DNA of 64,000 nucleotides. Source: Rhizophagus clarus (Eukaryota; Glomeromycota; Glomeromycetes; Glomerales; Glomeraceae). Shown here piece after piece: positions 10,680 to 22,689 of this stretch. Below the pieces are notes generated by a model. The model made no database searches. It worked only from the letters and a program-made list of their open reading frames with translations, and was not told the origin of the DNA. Location of the stretch: the NCBI GenBank assembly GCA_015698045.1, contig BLAL01000183.1, positions 62,001 to 126,000 of the forward strand, written 5' to 3'. Within the stretch, counting starts at the first letter, position 1, and every line of letters begins with the position of its first letter. A program made the translations under genes and the position numbers.

Positions 10680-13600
10680 TTATTTGTTTATTATGGCATT
10701 TTCAGTCTTTCACTCTTTCTTTACTCTTCCTTCACCTTTAATGTTTCAAACTTTGGCCTTTAACACAGTATATTTTTAGATTTATTTATTGTTTTTTTTA
10801 TTTCTTGCTGATTAATTATTTTCTTTTTTTTTTGTAGGTTCTTTGATACTTTAATAAACAATAAGTTTCAGATTTTTTGGAATTTCAGAAATCTATTTCC
10901 TTTATAACAATTAATCAATCCTTTTTCTTTCCTTTGATCAGATTTTTTCCTGAAGTTCTTCTTGGATTTTTTCTTAATCTTTTGGACTTCTTTTCAGATT
11001 TATGCTTGTATTTCTTTTTAGGCTTTTTGGATTTCTTTCTGGTGGGATTTTGCATTTATTTTTTTCTGTTTTTGGTTTATTTTTTATATTTTCTTGGATT
11101 TTACCTGGGGGATTTTCTCTTGCATTTTTTTTTAGGGTTCTATTTACTTGAAATTCTTGTATTTTAGTCAGTTTTTTTTTGGGTTTCTTTTTGGATTATG
11201 GTTGAATTCTTTTTTCTTTTTGGTTGGGTTTATTTCAGTTGGATTTTCTTTATTTTTTTTTTTTATACTTTGTGATATTATTTGATCTTTTTATTTTTAA
11301 GCTTTAGTTTATTTCAATTTTCTTTGATTTTGGGTTGACTTTATATTTTTATCATTAGTTTCATTTCAATTTGGTATTTAATTTCTTTTCCAATTGTTTT
11401 ATTTTATATTTGTTTCAATCTATTTTTTTTCTGTCCTGTAATAATTAAATAAATAAACAATTTTTTAATATACAAATGTATAAACAAACTATTTGTATCT
11501 TTAAAACCATATTGTTTTAAAATTGTAAAAATTGAATTTTTCCATATATATTTATTACTTTTAATTTCTTGTTGATATTCATCATAACTTGCATTAAAGT
11601 CTTCCATTAAAATGATCCTAACCTTATGTTTAATTTTTTCTTTTATGAGTATATAATTCTATGATTTCTTTCTTTATAGTATTATTAGCATAATTATAAA
11701 TAATGATTATAGCCAATTAAAATTTTCCTCTAAAAAATAATATAAGCACTAATATATGACTTTTAAATATGTGATGTAAAGTAATAACATATTTAGTATA
11801 TGTATTATCCATAATGATACTAACATTTTGTGAATATTGATGTGTATCTGTAAATGCCCATTATGTTTTATAATCCTTATGATTCCTATATAATTGTTGC
11901 CTCACATTAGGTATAAGTTTAGTTTCAGTAACACCTAATATCTTAATATCATTGATGTTCATAAAGTTAATTAAATATTCTTACTTAACAGTATTGTTTA
12001 ATCCTGATGTATTTAAAGTTGAAATCTTAAAGTAATAATATTCATAATGCTGTTAGTAGATAGTGAAATTATAGTTTGTTATGATATCATTGTTGATTAG
12101 GTGGTAGTGGATTTGTGCCATGCTGTGTCAGATAAGCGTCAAATGAAGAAAATAAGCCTATTAATTAATCAAGTCGACTGTTCATTATTTCTAAAGAAGA
12201 GCACGCATTATTTACTTTATCTTCTATTTCATTTATGCGTTGAACTGTAAAGTTTTAATTGTGTTGAACTGTAAAGTTTTGATTGTGTTCTATAGCATCA
12301 TGATAGAAATCTTATGAATTGATTGATTTATCTTAAAAATTTTGCATATTAACGTCTAATGAAAAAGTATTTGTTTGTATTGGAAGGTTGGTTAGTTGAG
12401 GATTGGAAGTCCTTACAACATCACTCACATTCTCATCTATTCTTACTCTTTTATTAAATGCATTAACAAATAAATCAGTAATCAGACCAAAATTAAGATT
12501 AAGTTCAGGTTTGTTATTTGTTAGATTAAGTATATACATCTTGAGGTTAACAATTTTATCGTTAAACTTTTTCATTAGATTGTTAAACTTGTTGAGTTGC
12601 TATTTGACTTTCTCAAGTTATGAATTTAAATTAGAATCAATACTCTTGTCTAATCATTTTCAAGACTATAAAGCCATTATTCTAATTGCTTAAAACTCTG
12701 TATTTGAGATATATTAGGAGGCATTGTAGGCTGACTAGTTGAGGATACTCTAATAGACCTTTGATTAAATCCAGTTTTATTTTGTCCTGATTGTTGCATG
12801 TTAAAAGATGATACCTTTTGTAAACTGGAAGGGATTTTCCCTACAAAAAGTAATTGTACTTAAAATATACTTAAATTGTTATTAAAATATACTTAAAATA
12901 AGTATCAATTTTAATTTACGATATACTTATAATATACTTTAAATGCACTTAAAATAATTTTAAAATATACTTTAAATGTACTTGTTTTTTGTCCAAATAC
13001 TTAAATTATACTTAAATTGAATTTTAAGTACAATTTAAATGTGTTTTTTATATAGTACTTATTTTTAATTTAAGTATAATTTAAGAATATTTTAAATATG
13101 TAAAAAATACATTTAAATTATACTTAAAATTTATTTTAAGTGCAATTTAAGTATTTGGGCAAAAAAACAAGTACATTTAAAGTATATTTTAAGATTATTT
13201 TAAGTGCATTTAAAGTATATTATAAGTATATCGTAAAATTAAAATTCATACTTATTTTAAGTATATTTTAATAACAATTTAAGTATATTTTAAGTACAAT
13301 TACTTTTTGTAAGGTTTTAAGAATCATTGGATAACTTTGGTATAACTAGCAGGTGGAGTAAATTTTTCTGAAAACTCAGCGTTTCAGTCATCAGCCCAGT
13401 TCATATCGCTAAGAATGAAATCGTCCTTTATAGGGAGGAAAGATTGGCTTAAATCCAAATTTTAATTTTAGGATTTCAACTTTATATCTTTTATATATAT
13501 CTTAATATGCTATCTATTAATCATAATAGCATTTGAGTTGGTTATTTTCTGGATAAATCCTGACTTTGTGATTGATGGAGCCATATACATGATAAGTAAG

Positions 13601-14572
13601 TGCATTTTTTTCAATAAAATATAATTCTTTGTTATTGAAGGTGAAATGATTTTTCTTTATAGCATTCATATCTTTGACGCTATTGAAGTAGAACCAAGTA
13701 AAATGTTCTTTTTCATAATTCTAAGAGAAACAGTTTTTGGGAATAAGTACTGCCTTGACTTTTGTATACTTGACTATTTTCAAGAGATCACTTTTATTCA
13801 TACCTTTAAGTAAGTTGGTGAGTTTTAATACATACTTAAAGTGGTGATTACATTTATCTTTAGTGAGTGTGCTAGAAAAGATTCTAAAAGTCTTATTCAA
13901 AAATTTCATAGACTATTTTTCTTTGAGAGTAGTCTCTAAATTTTTATTAGCAAAAGTGATTGCCACTTCATAGTATAAATTTTTAACTGTGAATTTGATC
14001 TTTTTCACCTGACTTAGTAATCGTAAATGTTGCTCAAATAGATCTTTTTTAATATCAAGGGGAATATCTCAGATCTTGATCTTAAACTTAGATTGTAGAT
14101 CAGGTTGATTTTATATAAATGACTTCATTTTACTAAATTTAGTTGGATTGTTAGCCACAATGGTTTTTGTCATAACTTTATTGGCTGTATCTTCAGTTTC
14201 ATATACAACTTTGATCATCTTTACGCTTTTGATTGTAGTGGTTGAAAATATGCATGTTAGTCTAATTACATGGTGAAACACATGATTCTTTTTTTCAGGA
14301 TCATTTTGACCTGAAGCTAAATCAAGAGGAAAGAAAAGAATAATTTTTTGAGACTTTCCTATTACTGTTCAGCGTGGTTGTGTCTTATTCATCTCATTTT
14401 ACTGACTAGAAGTAGCAGTAGTAGTTGTGATATTATAAACTTGCGCATGAATTGAAGCTTCAAGTCCAGCAATAGTTTATTATTACGAGTTATTAAGAGT
14501 ACTTTGACTCTCTGTAGAGACTATAAAAGTGCCTTTAGTATTAATGGAGTTTATATTTTTAACTCCTTCCAT
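10680..14572 (-). mobile_element. Old LINE (non-LTR retrotransposon) with ORF1 and endonuclease remnants
   Basis: Reading the minus strand from an ATG at 14572, one frame runs about 1.1 kb broken only by stop codons. It shows an RRM-like segment around 14050-13900 (IPLDIKKDLFEQHLRLL, then FTVKNLYYEVAITFA) and a second (WFYFNSVKDMNAIKK) near 13680. Downstream, near 12030-11890, is the start of an endonuclease/exonuclease/phosphatase domain: ISTLNTSGLNN ... DIKILGVTETKL, with the Glu of the ETK motif. It ends near 11610 with ILMEDFNAS, matching the GDFN motif with Gly changed to Glu. No reverse transcriptase is visible; beyond 11404 there is only lysine-rich low complexity (RKNPRRTSGKN-like). 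A palindromic foldback element is inserted at 12844-13309. Boundaries are approximate. Confidence 0.6.
12844..13309. mobile_element. 466-bp near-perfect palindrome (foldback MITE)
   Basis: The left arm starts CAAAAAGTAATTGTACTT and the right arm ends with its exact complement. The two arms stay complementary for about 200 bp each around a short A/T-rich centre near 13060-13085. TA dinucleotides flank both ends (12842-12843 and 13310-13311), as in Tc1/mariner-type MITEs. It is inserted inside the LINE between its ORF1 and endonuclease regions. It consists mostly of repeats of ACTTAAA and its complement. Confidence 0.85.
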
Positions 14573-14574
14573 TA

Positions 14575-15200
14575 TTCTTCTTTTTTTACTATAAGGAAAG
14601 TAATAAAATATTACATATAACAAGTGTGTTTGTAGTTTTAGTATAAAATTCTTCTTGTTCAAATTGTGACAAAAAGGATCAGTGAGAAGAGTTTTTTTTT
14701 TATCTAATAAGATTTATATATTTTTAACATTTTTAAAAAAAAAATATTCTCTTATTTTTATTTTTTATTTATTAAATTTAATTATATTTAAGATGAATTT
14801 TAGTTTAATAAATCATTTTTTTATATTTAAATAAAGTTGTTTATGATGATTATTATCTATAAATGACAAGATTTCAAACTTTATAAATTATAAATTAAAT
14901 AATAAAAAGAAAAAATTAAACTGATAAAATGATAAAGCAATATGTACTGATCATTTTTATCAGTTTATTTTAAAGAATTTAATAATAATTTTAATAAGTA
15001 ATAATAATAAAAATATAAAATTTTAGATTAATTTTCATAGAATTTTTATGAATCTTACAAAAATTCTATAGAAATCTATAAAAATTCCATGTAATGTAAC
15101 AAAAAAATTTTTGTTATTTGTATGACAATTATTATACTTTAGCAAAATACTTTTAAAAATTAAGTTACACAATATAAATAAATAAGATTTCAAATTTTGG
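14575..15200. other. A/T-rich spacer
   Basis: No gene recognised. A 50-bp hairpin with arms AAACTGATAAAATGAT and ATCATTTTTATCAGTTT lies near 14918-14968; nothing shows that it is functional. Confidence 0.5.
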
Positions 15201-15359
15201 ACTACAGTTAACTTTCTTTATAATCATTTCTTTTATAACCACATTATCCTATATAATTACCTTAGTTGAGTGTTCCAAATTTTTATATATAAAAACTATC
15301 ATTTATAATCATAAACTATCTATAGTCACTATCACATCTTTTTTTAAAAATTTTATATA

Positions 15360-16274
15360 CAGTGTGTTAAGAAAATAGTTGTGTGATGTAATATAAAATT
15401 GATTAAATAAAAAAAATAGTGGGATAATGCATTTATTAATAAAATAAATAATATAATACATGTTATTTACCTTCTATTTAAAAAAAAAAATTTCATTGTA
15501 TATTTATTAATTTACTTTTAATAGGTAAAAAAAGTATAATTAACATTAATTAAATACCTAAATTTTAATTAATTAATCTATTGGTTAAATGATACTAGTT
15601 AAACTAAAAAATATATAAAAATAATAAATATTAGCATATAATAGATTCTCATAAACAATATAAGAAAAAAAAATTCTTTAAAATATTGTGAATCTAAAAA
15701 AATTAATGATCTGGTAAATTTCAATTTGAATAGGTTAGGATCAGCATGTGTATATTATATGTTTAATTTTTTGTTAACTAAAATCCAAATTAAAACCAAA
15801 ATTTTTTCTTTTATAGAATTGATATTTCTTAATAAAAATAAGTTAATTTTACGTGATTTAAATTATTAGTTACAAAGAAAACTAAATTAAATTGTTACAA
15901 AAAATAATTTCAATTTTATATTATTATTTATATTTATTTTTTCAATAATTAATAATTCAAATTGCATCAAAATTATTTTAAATATCTTGTAAAGAAATGT
16001 TTTTTTATAATATACACAATTATTGCTTAATTATAATTACTGATGTTAAGAATGTATATAATGATTTATAGATTCAAAAATAAAGCCGATAATAATTTTT
16101 AAAATATGTTCATACTAGTTTTACAAAAATAATATCTATAAAATCAAATATTAAAATTTTAATATTTAATAAAGTATATTATGAACTTTTTATAAATAAA
16201 ATTTTAGCTGCTTAACATTTTTAGTTATAAAGATATTGAGGTTTTATTTGCACAATTATTTTCTTAATATACTA
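15360..16274. mobile_element. Tc1-like MITE nested in the pogo-like element
   Basis: The left end CAGTGTGTTAAGAAAATAG pairs with a right end whose complement reads TAGTATATTAAGAAAATAA. Both are bordered by TA (15358-15359 and 16275-16276). The inside is A/T-rich with no coding capacity. Similarity of the ends to Tc1 termini is by pattern only. Confidence 0.6.
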
Positions 16275-16289
16275 TATAGTTGTTTTATG

Positions 16290-16790
16290 ATCTAATAATT
16301 AGATTTCAATGATCTTTAGCTTATTAGATTTATTTCATTGATAGGAATCAGATGGTAGTAATTTTATAATGATTGGACTAATATTAGCTAAGTAATCCAA
16401 TTTTAAATATCAAATTGGCAATTCTATATATATAAAATTCATGTAATATTTAATATTTTAACTTTATTTTAATTATAATAGATTTTAGTGATCAGATTTT
16501 AATAATCTTAGGCTCATTAGAATCACCTTGTCAAAAGGAATCAATGGTAATAATTATATAATGGTTGGATTAATATTGATTGAGAAATTTGATTTTAAAG
16601 ATCAAATTAGCATTTTATATATGTAAAATTTGCATAACATTAAATATTTTGATTGTATTTTAATTATTACAGGTTCTAGTGATCAGATTTGATGATCTTA
16701 GGCTTGTTAGAATCGTCTTATTAAGAGAAATCTAATGGTTATAAATTCATAATAATTGGAATAATATTGATAAAATTATTATGATATGAA
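16290..16790. repeat. Tandem repeat, about 2.5 units of roughly 190 bp
   Basis: Blocks beginning with variants of AGATTTTAATGATCTTAG recur near 16300, 16492 and 16684. Each is followed by a diverged GATTGGACTAATATTG-like word and, in the first two, an A/T-rich TATATATGTAAAATT stretch. Divergence between units is substantial, so the array is old. Confidence 0.7.
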
Positions 16791-17425
16791 TATTTAACCA
16801 AAATTATTATAATTTATAATTCTAGCCAAAATTACTGATTTAATTATAAGATTTTATTGCTTATAGTCACATCTTATTATAGTCACCAAATATAAACTAT
16901 CCTAAATATGTAATTATAAAGAGAGTTGACTGTATTGATGATAGCTATTATAGTAATATTAAAAGTATTTAAATCTTAATTTTTTTAAGACTAGATATAA
17001 TATTTATAAATAAATTTGTATTTTTCAAATAGTACTAACTTTAAAATTTTTTTTTTTAATTTTAGGATATAATTATATTACTTTAGTTAAATGAATTATT
17101 TTTTTATGTTTAAGTAAAGTTATAGAATTAAATCTATTTATATATAAATTTTTATAATGATTGGCCTAATATTTATAAATATTAGCTATTTGTATATTAT
17201 TAATTTTTTTGCAAAAAGTTGTTTTATAATTTTAAAGTATAATTTTACTACTTTAATTAAATAAAATCACTTTTTTATATTTAAATAAAGTTATTTAATA
17301 AAATTAACTAAATTACTTTTTAGAAAAATTGGTCTAATATTTATAAAATACAAATGAATTTGATACTTTTAATTTTTTATCAATTATTTGATTTAAATAA
17401 AATAAACTTTTTATATTTAAATAAA

Positions 17426-17438
17426 ATTGTTTAGAAGT
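17426..17438. repeat. Left 13-bp target duplication of ORF1-only non-LTR element
   Basis: ATTGTTTAGAAGT lies directly next to the T run (A tail on the minus strand) and recurs exactly at 22690-22702. Confidence 0.85.
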
Positions 17439-18133
17439 TTTTTTTTTTTTTTTTTTTTTAAGGTCAAAACAAGTGCAATATATTTTATTATTAACAAAGA
17501 TCTTGACGGATACAAAGTAATAAATTATAAGGCCAACTCATCTAACAGGACTGTAGTCTACTATTGATAAGAATATGTCATAACCTATTATGTTAGCCTA
17601 TTCTCAACAGGGTAACAGGAAGTCTAATTATAGATTTAAGAAATAAGGAAAATAAAAAATAAAAGAAATATACTAGAAAAATAACACAATAAAACAAAAA
17701 TTTGACTAAATCAAAAAGATTTCTAAGTTAAAAATCGTTAAACTAGTCTAACTAAATCAAACAAATTGTTCCAAAAGGGCCTTCAGTCCTGCAATCAACT
17801 TATTCGCATCTGGCCTAATAGACTGGTTCGTCTTAAAGTAAGAATTTTTCTTCTTAGAGAAACCAGAGTTTGGGATGATGTTATCTTTCTTATTCTGATT
17901 ATAGAATCTAGGATTACCTGAAAATTTAAAATTAGTATTCATTTGAGAAGTAGCATTAGACGAGCCTTTTAAGTTCTTTGCATTGTCAATTCTAGCAGAA
18001 TGACGTTTCTGAAAGCCAAAACATGGAGTGGAATAATGACACCATAAGAGACTAACATCATTTCAGAGTTGCGGATTACTTATACATTTCAAAACTTGAT
18101 CCCATGTTGCAAAGTAACCAATTAACTTTCTAG

Positions 18134-18141
18134 CTCCAGAG
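18134..18141. repeat. Left target-site duplication of hAT transposon 2
   Basis: CTCCAGAG, repeated exactly at 21326-21333, directly outside the CAGTGATGTTC termini. Confidence 0.9.
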
Positions 18142-21100
18142 CAGTGATGTTCTTGGAAACTTCCAATAACATTTTGTTGGAATTGGAAGTTCCATTGGAA
18201 AAAATTGGAATTATTGGAAGATGCCGATCTTCCAATATCTCATGTGCACTGGAAGCTTCCAATCAAAATCAATTGGAAATTGGACATAGTTATTGGATCT
18301 TTCAATGGAAGCTTCCAATTCGTTTATTACTAAAATTGGCAATCATATTTTGTGATTAAAATATTTATAGTTAAACCACGAGATGTTTGATAACTGATTT
18401 ACATTTTCGCGTCTTTAAAAAATGAAAAGACCTAGAACTCATTGCCTTACTAAATATATAAAGATTCTTGGAAAACAAAATTCATGCAATAATTATGCAG
18501 CATGTATTGCATGTGTTGAAAAGCTAGAAAATAATGAACTTTTAAAAAATACCTTTACTAATAAAAAACCACAAGTCAAGAATCATTTGAAAAACTGTGT
18601 ACATTTTCGGGAAAAAATTGGGAACCAAGAAGAATTAGATAAAATTATTTATTTAACGGATAATGAAGAAGAAGAAGAAACAAGCCAAAAGCGTCAAAGA
18701 TATCAAAATAATAATAATTTTGGTGAGAATAATCATGAAAAGGTTTTAAAATATCTAAGATCTATGCAGAATAGTTTTAAAGTTTCAAATTTTAAATTAA
18801 TAGAAGAAGAAGCTTCGGTCAAATCATGTTCTTCAATATCAACATTATCTACGTGTAGCTATCACTCAAAAAAAAATTCAATTGAGGGCAATCTTGTTCG
18901 TAAAATGAGTAAAAAAGAAACACCAAAATTTGAACGTCTTCTATTAAGAATGTCAGTAGTAAATGGCTTTCCATTTCAATGGGTTAATCATCCAGCAACT
19001 TTAGAATTTTTTAAATTTTTAAGTCCATTTCTTGTTTTACCAAAAAGAAAAGCTTTATCTAATCGTATATTAAACAGGGAAACTAAAGATTTAAATACTT
19101 TGAGAGATGAAAAATTAATCAATCATCAAATTGGAGTAGTATTAGCGTTTGATGGATGGAAAAACATTTTAAATCAACATATTTTTGGATCATTGTTTAT
19201 AACTTCTTCTGGCGAAATTTTGATATAGGATGCTTCAGATATAAGCAATGAACGTGAACGGTTAATTGAAGTTATACCAAAAATAAAGGATTTGATTCAA
19301 GAAATCAATAAGTTAAATATTAAACTTAATGCAATAGTATCTGATAGTGCATTTGCTTATGCAGCAGCTCGGTAAGTGATAGTAATTAAAATTAAAATTT
19401 AATAATGTATTATTTTTAAATATTTAATATTTAATTATACTGTGATAGGCGGCGTCTTCGATTAAAATTTCCAGAAATTGTTTTTCTTCCTTGTTTTGCA
19501 CACTAATGTCAGCTGGCAATTGGTGACATTTTTAAAGAATCTCCAGCTTTAAAAATTGCATCTAGTAAAGCTATTACAGTTGCAGCTTACTTTAAAAATG
19601 CAAACAATAGTTATTTTATTAGTAAGTTGCGAGATATTCAAAAAGAACTATATAACAAATGTTATTCAATTGTAATACCTGGAGAAACGAGATGGAACAG
19701 TCACTATTATTGTTTTAAAAGTCTTGTTCGATCCAAACAAGCTTTACGAGTAAGTATACTCTTTTTATTTATATAATTATTTAATATAATTAATTTTTTT
19801 TTTATTTTTATAGAATTTAGCAATTCGTCATGAACGTCCACAAGTTGGTTCATCAAACACTGATGAACTTTATCTAAATTCAGACTTTTGTCAAATACTT
19901 TTAGATAATAATTGGTGGGAAATGATTGAGCTTTTACAGGATATTTTATTACCATATTGTAGTGTCTTAAACAAACTTCAATGTGATAAAGCACGTTTGT
20001 TTGAATTACTCCACGCTATTGGTTATTTTGTTCAATTTTGAAGCCGATTTTCAGATCCGAATTTAGGTAATCAAATGATCGATCGACTAAAAAAGAGATG
20101 GGATCAATGGGAGCAACCATTATTATTGCTTTCTTTTATGCTTCATCCAAAATATCGTCTAGAATATTTTAATTCTGAACTTAATAATTTGTCATATACT
20201 TCTTTGGGACGGTATTTAACATATTATTACAAAGCATGGTTTAAAAAAAGGCCAAAGCGATTATTGTTAGAGTTCGAAGATTTTTGTAAAGTTGAACCAT
20301 TTAATGATGAAACTTTTGAACAATTTGGAGATGATGTCTTTTTTTGGTCTTTTGTAGAAGGTGAGTATAGTGAATTGGGTGCAGTTGCTTTAAAAATTTT
20401 TGGAATATGTGTGAATGCAGCTTCGGTTGAGAGAATGTGGTCATCTATGGGTTTTTTACATACAGTTCGTCGTAATTGATTAATGGTAAGTTATGTTTTA
20501 TTTTTAATTTTTCAAAAGTATTTTTATTATTTTAACTAACAAATTTTATTTTTAACTTTTATTCTTAATCTTAATAAATGGAATTTTTATTTTAACGATT
20601 GAATCAATGAATGAAATTTTTATTAACCTAATGAATGGGATCAATGATCGGGACTTAATGATCGTGAATTTTTTGTTTTTATCAATTGAAAATAATTTTT
20701 TATCTTTAATAGAATGATAAAGTGTTGGCAATGAGTCAACTTCGTGCATCTATTAATTTTTCATTAAGAGAAAAGGAATTACAGCAAAATAAGGTACAAT
20801 TTCTGGATCCGAATGTTGAAACTGAAGTTGAAGATCCCGAAATTAAAGATTCTGAAATTCCTGAAGATATTGAAAATGTTGAAGAAGATAATACTAATAT
20901 TATTAATTTGGAACATTGGGAGCGGGAATTAAATGAATGGGAAGAGATGTTAATAGAAGAAGAAGTAGCACGAATGGAGGAGGAAGAGGCATTGAGAGAA
21001 AATTCAAATAGTAATTTAGAAGGTGATCTTTTAAGTGAATATACACATCCAGCAATAGATGAAAGAGCAAAATGGGATCTTAGGAGTTTATTTAATTCGT

Positions 21101-21325
21101 CTTTAAATGCTCCTGATTACTTAAATGAAATGTTAAATATGTAAATTTTCTAAAGTATTAATAAAACCTTGCTTTTCGTGTAATTAAATATTATTGGATA
21201 AAAATATTTCATGTGATTAAGGTGCTTTCAAACTTCCAATAAAAATCTATTGGAATTGGAATAGGCATTGGAATTGGAAGATGGAAGGTTCCAAAGTGCT
21301 TCCAATCTTCCAGAGAACATCACTG
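18142..21325 (+). mobile_element. hAT transposon with transposase gene, 3.2 kb
   Basis: Termini CAGTGATGTTCT are inverted at the two ends and bordered by the exact 8-bp duplication CTCCAGAG. Subterminal zones are packed with the word TTCCAAT/ATTGGAA (18158-18325 and 21225-21310) in both orientations, typical binding sites of hAT transposases. The body carries a four-exon transposase gene (18422-21144). Placement inside the ORF1-only element shows it is younger than that element. Confidence 0.9.
18422..21144 (+). pseudogene. hAT transposase, BED zinc finger and RNase H-like core, four exons, inactivated
   Basis: Starts MKRPRTHCLTKYIK. A BED-type finger lies at residues about 27-62 (CIAC ... 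HLKNC). The DDE/RNase H-like core begins at IGVVLAFDGWKNI and includes IVSDSAFAYAAAR, LPCFAH and ETRWNSHYYCF. The C-terminal hAT dimerisation block is ALKIFGICVNAASVERMWSS. Introns with GTAAGT..AG fit at 19372-19448, 19750-19813 and 20486-20712, keeping phase. The last exon is acidic and ends at 21144. In-frame stops lie at 19226-19228 (TAG), 19504-19506 (TAA in CFAH-Q-CQL context), 20039-20041 (TGA) and 20477-20479 (TGA in RRN-R-LM context). All can arise by a single C-to-T or G-to-A change, so the copy was probably recently active and then decayed by deamination. Confidence 0.85.
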
Positions 21326-21333
21326 CTCCAGAG
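21326..21333. repeat. Right target-site duplication of hAT transposon 2
   Basis: Exact copy of CTCCAGAG (see 18134-18141). Confidence 0.9.
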
Positions 21334-22689
21334 GCTTCTTTGATAATCTTGAATGATTTCATTTCACTAGTTACTATAAAAGAGCTAGGGATACAGTTGG
21401 GAAAGAGAGAGGATTCAATCATATTGTCTGAAATATTATTAATGACTGCCTGGAATTTTTCATGCTGTTTTTTTTCTGCGAGATTCCACAAAACTGGAAA
21501 CTATCTAACTGGGATACCTCCTAGTCCTACAGTTCATTCGCCTCCATTATATGCTTTTAGCACTCATGATTAGGTATCAATCTTACTCTAGCTGAGAGGT
21601 ATTTTTTGTGCACCTTGATGCTGATTGATACAATCTTTTCCCAGAAACTAAGGTTCCCAAGGAGAGTATAACTGTCCCACTTGGCCAGTATATCATATAC
21701 TATCAAGTTCAAAAGCTGTGCCTGTTCTTCTTGCTAAAGACAATACCCAGTAAGGATAAGATTAGAACTGCCAAAATTGTCTGTTAAGTGATTTTGTTTC
21801 CTCTTTTTGCCTTTATCATTTGTAGAATCCTCTGAAAGTTTAATTGTATCCTCACTACTCTTCAAAGAAATCTTAGGAGGGGGAATATTACTGTTACTAA
21901 AAGTAATCATTCATGATCCAGAGGGTGTATTCACAGGTGAGGGACCACCAGGAGTAATAAACAGATTGTTATCCAGTTGTTGCTGTTGTTGTTATTGGAG
22001 CTTCTTCAGCTTTTTCCTAGCAGATTTTTTCTGAGATCTGAAAAGTGGTGTAACAGGTGGTGTGATTGGGGTGGGATGATATGGGATACTAGGTACCTTA
22101 ACTTTTGCATCACCTTGCGAGTCATCAAGAATCATAGATTCTAATTGGTGTTGTAGATCTTGGAAAATTTTCTTATTCAGAACAGGTTGAGTTTGTTGTT
22201 GTTGTACAGCTAGCTTAGCTTTTTCTGCTGCGCATGTGTCGTGATCATGGTAGCCAGACCTTTTGACAAACCGCCCTAATATTATTTCAAGAAAAGTGGG
22301 TAGAAGGGGAAACTTGAAAGGAATAGGTTGTATACTACCTCTAATAAATTTTTTTGGGACTTCTAACAATTGTATAACATCTTTATTACAGCTGACATAA
22401 CCCTTCAGTGCTTCCTCGACTATATCTATTACTGCAAAGAGGGTAGGATCATCCATTATTATGCCAGTGACACTTTCTTTTATAAGCTTAAAAATATCAT
22501 CTTTATAGCATCGAAAGAACAACTCTGTGTCTTCAAATATGATCTTTTGTAATGTAGAATCCATTTTTGATGTTTAAAGTGCAGGTTTTCTAACAGTAAA
22601 AACAGTTTCTAAATAAAATAAAATTTTTATTCTTTCCGTCAAAAATTGGTCAACAGATCAACAGGAGAGAGTTCCTCCAAAATTTTTTC

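Larger units (their letters stand above)
15205..16932. mobile_element. pogo-like non-autonomous element (MITE), 1.7 kb
   Basis: The left end CAGTTAACTTTCTTTATAA and the complement of the right end, CAGTCAACTCTCTTTATAA, match with two mismatches. TA lies just outside both (15203-15204, 16933-16934). The CAGTcaACTCtC terminus is typical of pogo/Fot-type Tc1-mariner elements. Shorter related words (TATAGTCAC, TAAACTATC) occur near both ends. No transposase is seen. It contains a second inverted-repeat element (15360-16274) and a short tandem repeat (16290-16790). Confidence 0.65.
17757..22564 (-). pseudogene. LINE ORF1-like gene (RNA-binding), decayed, interrupted by hAT
   Basis: Begins with ATG at 22564 (MDSTLQKIIFEDTEL...). 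An acidic N-terminal part is followed by a histidine/cysteine patch (YHDHDTCAAEKAKLA), a glutamine run, a Pro-rich linker, then the region 21700-21340 with FWEKIVSISIKVHKKYL and WNLAEKKQHEKFQAVI. After the hAT insertion it continues at 18133 with RKLIGYFATWDQVLKCI and ends at a natural-looking stop after LIAGLKALLEQFV (17757). The middle part has the layout of an RRM-type ORF1 protein of Glomeromycotina LINEs, which is inference from pattern. Several in-frame stops are present; at the glutamine run (about 21990) a TAA stands where CAA is expected. At least one frameshift lies near 21490. Counting the 8-bp hAT duplication once, the frame continues across the hAT insertion. Confidence 0.6.
17439..22689 (-). 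mobile_element. ORF1-only non-LTR retroelement, split by a hAT transposon
   Basis: On the minus strand the element starts at 22689 and ends in an A tail (about 21 bases, the T run after 17438). It is flanked by the 13-bp duplication ATTGTTTAGAAGT, diagnostic of target-primed reverse transcription. Subtracting the hAT insertion (18142-21325) its length is about 2.07 kb. That holds a short 5' leader, one ORF1-type frame (22564 to 17757) and a 300-bp 3' tail, with no endonuclease or reverse transcriptase. It therefore looks like a HAL1-like half-LINE or an ORF1 retrocopy moved by a partner LINE's enzyme. Confidence 0.75.

Noticed and set aside
10877-11167. 96-codon plus-strand frame with hydrophobic content
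   Set aside because: It is the complement of a lysine-rich low-complexity tail of the minus-strand LINE remnant.
18144-18359. 71-codon frame at the left end of the hAT transposon
   Set aside because: It spans the subterminal TTCCAAT repeats and has no start context or homology; the transposase begins at 18422.
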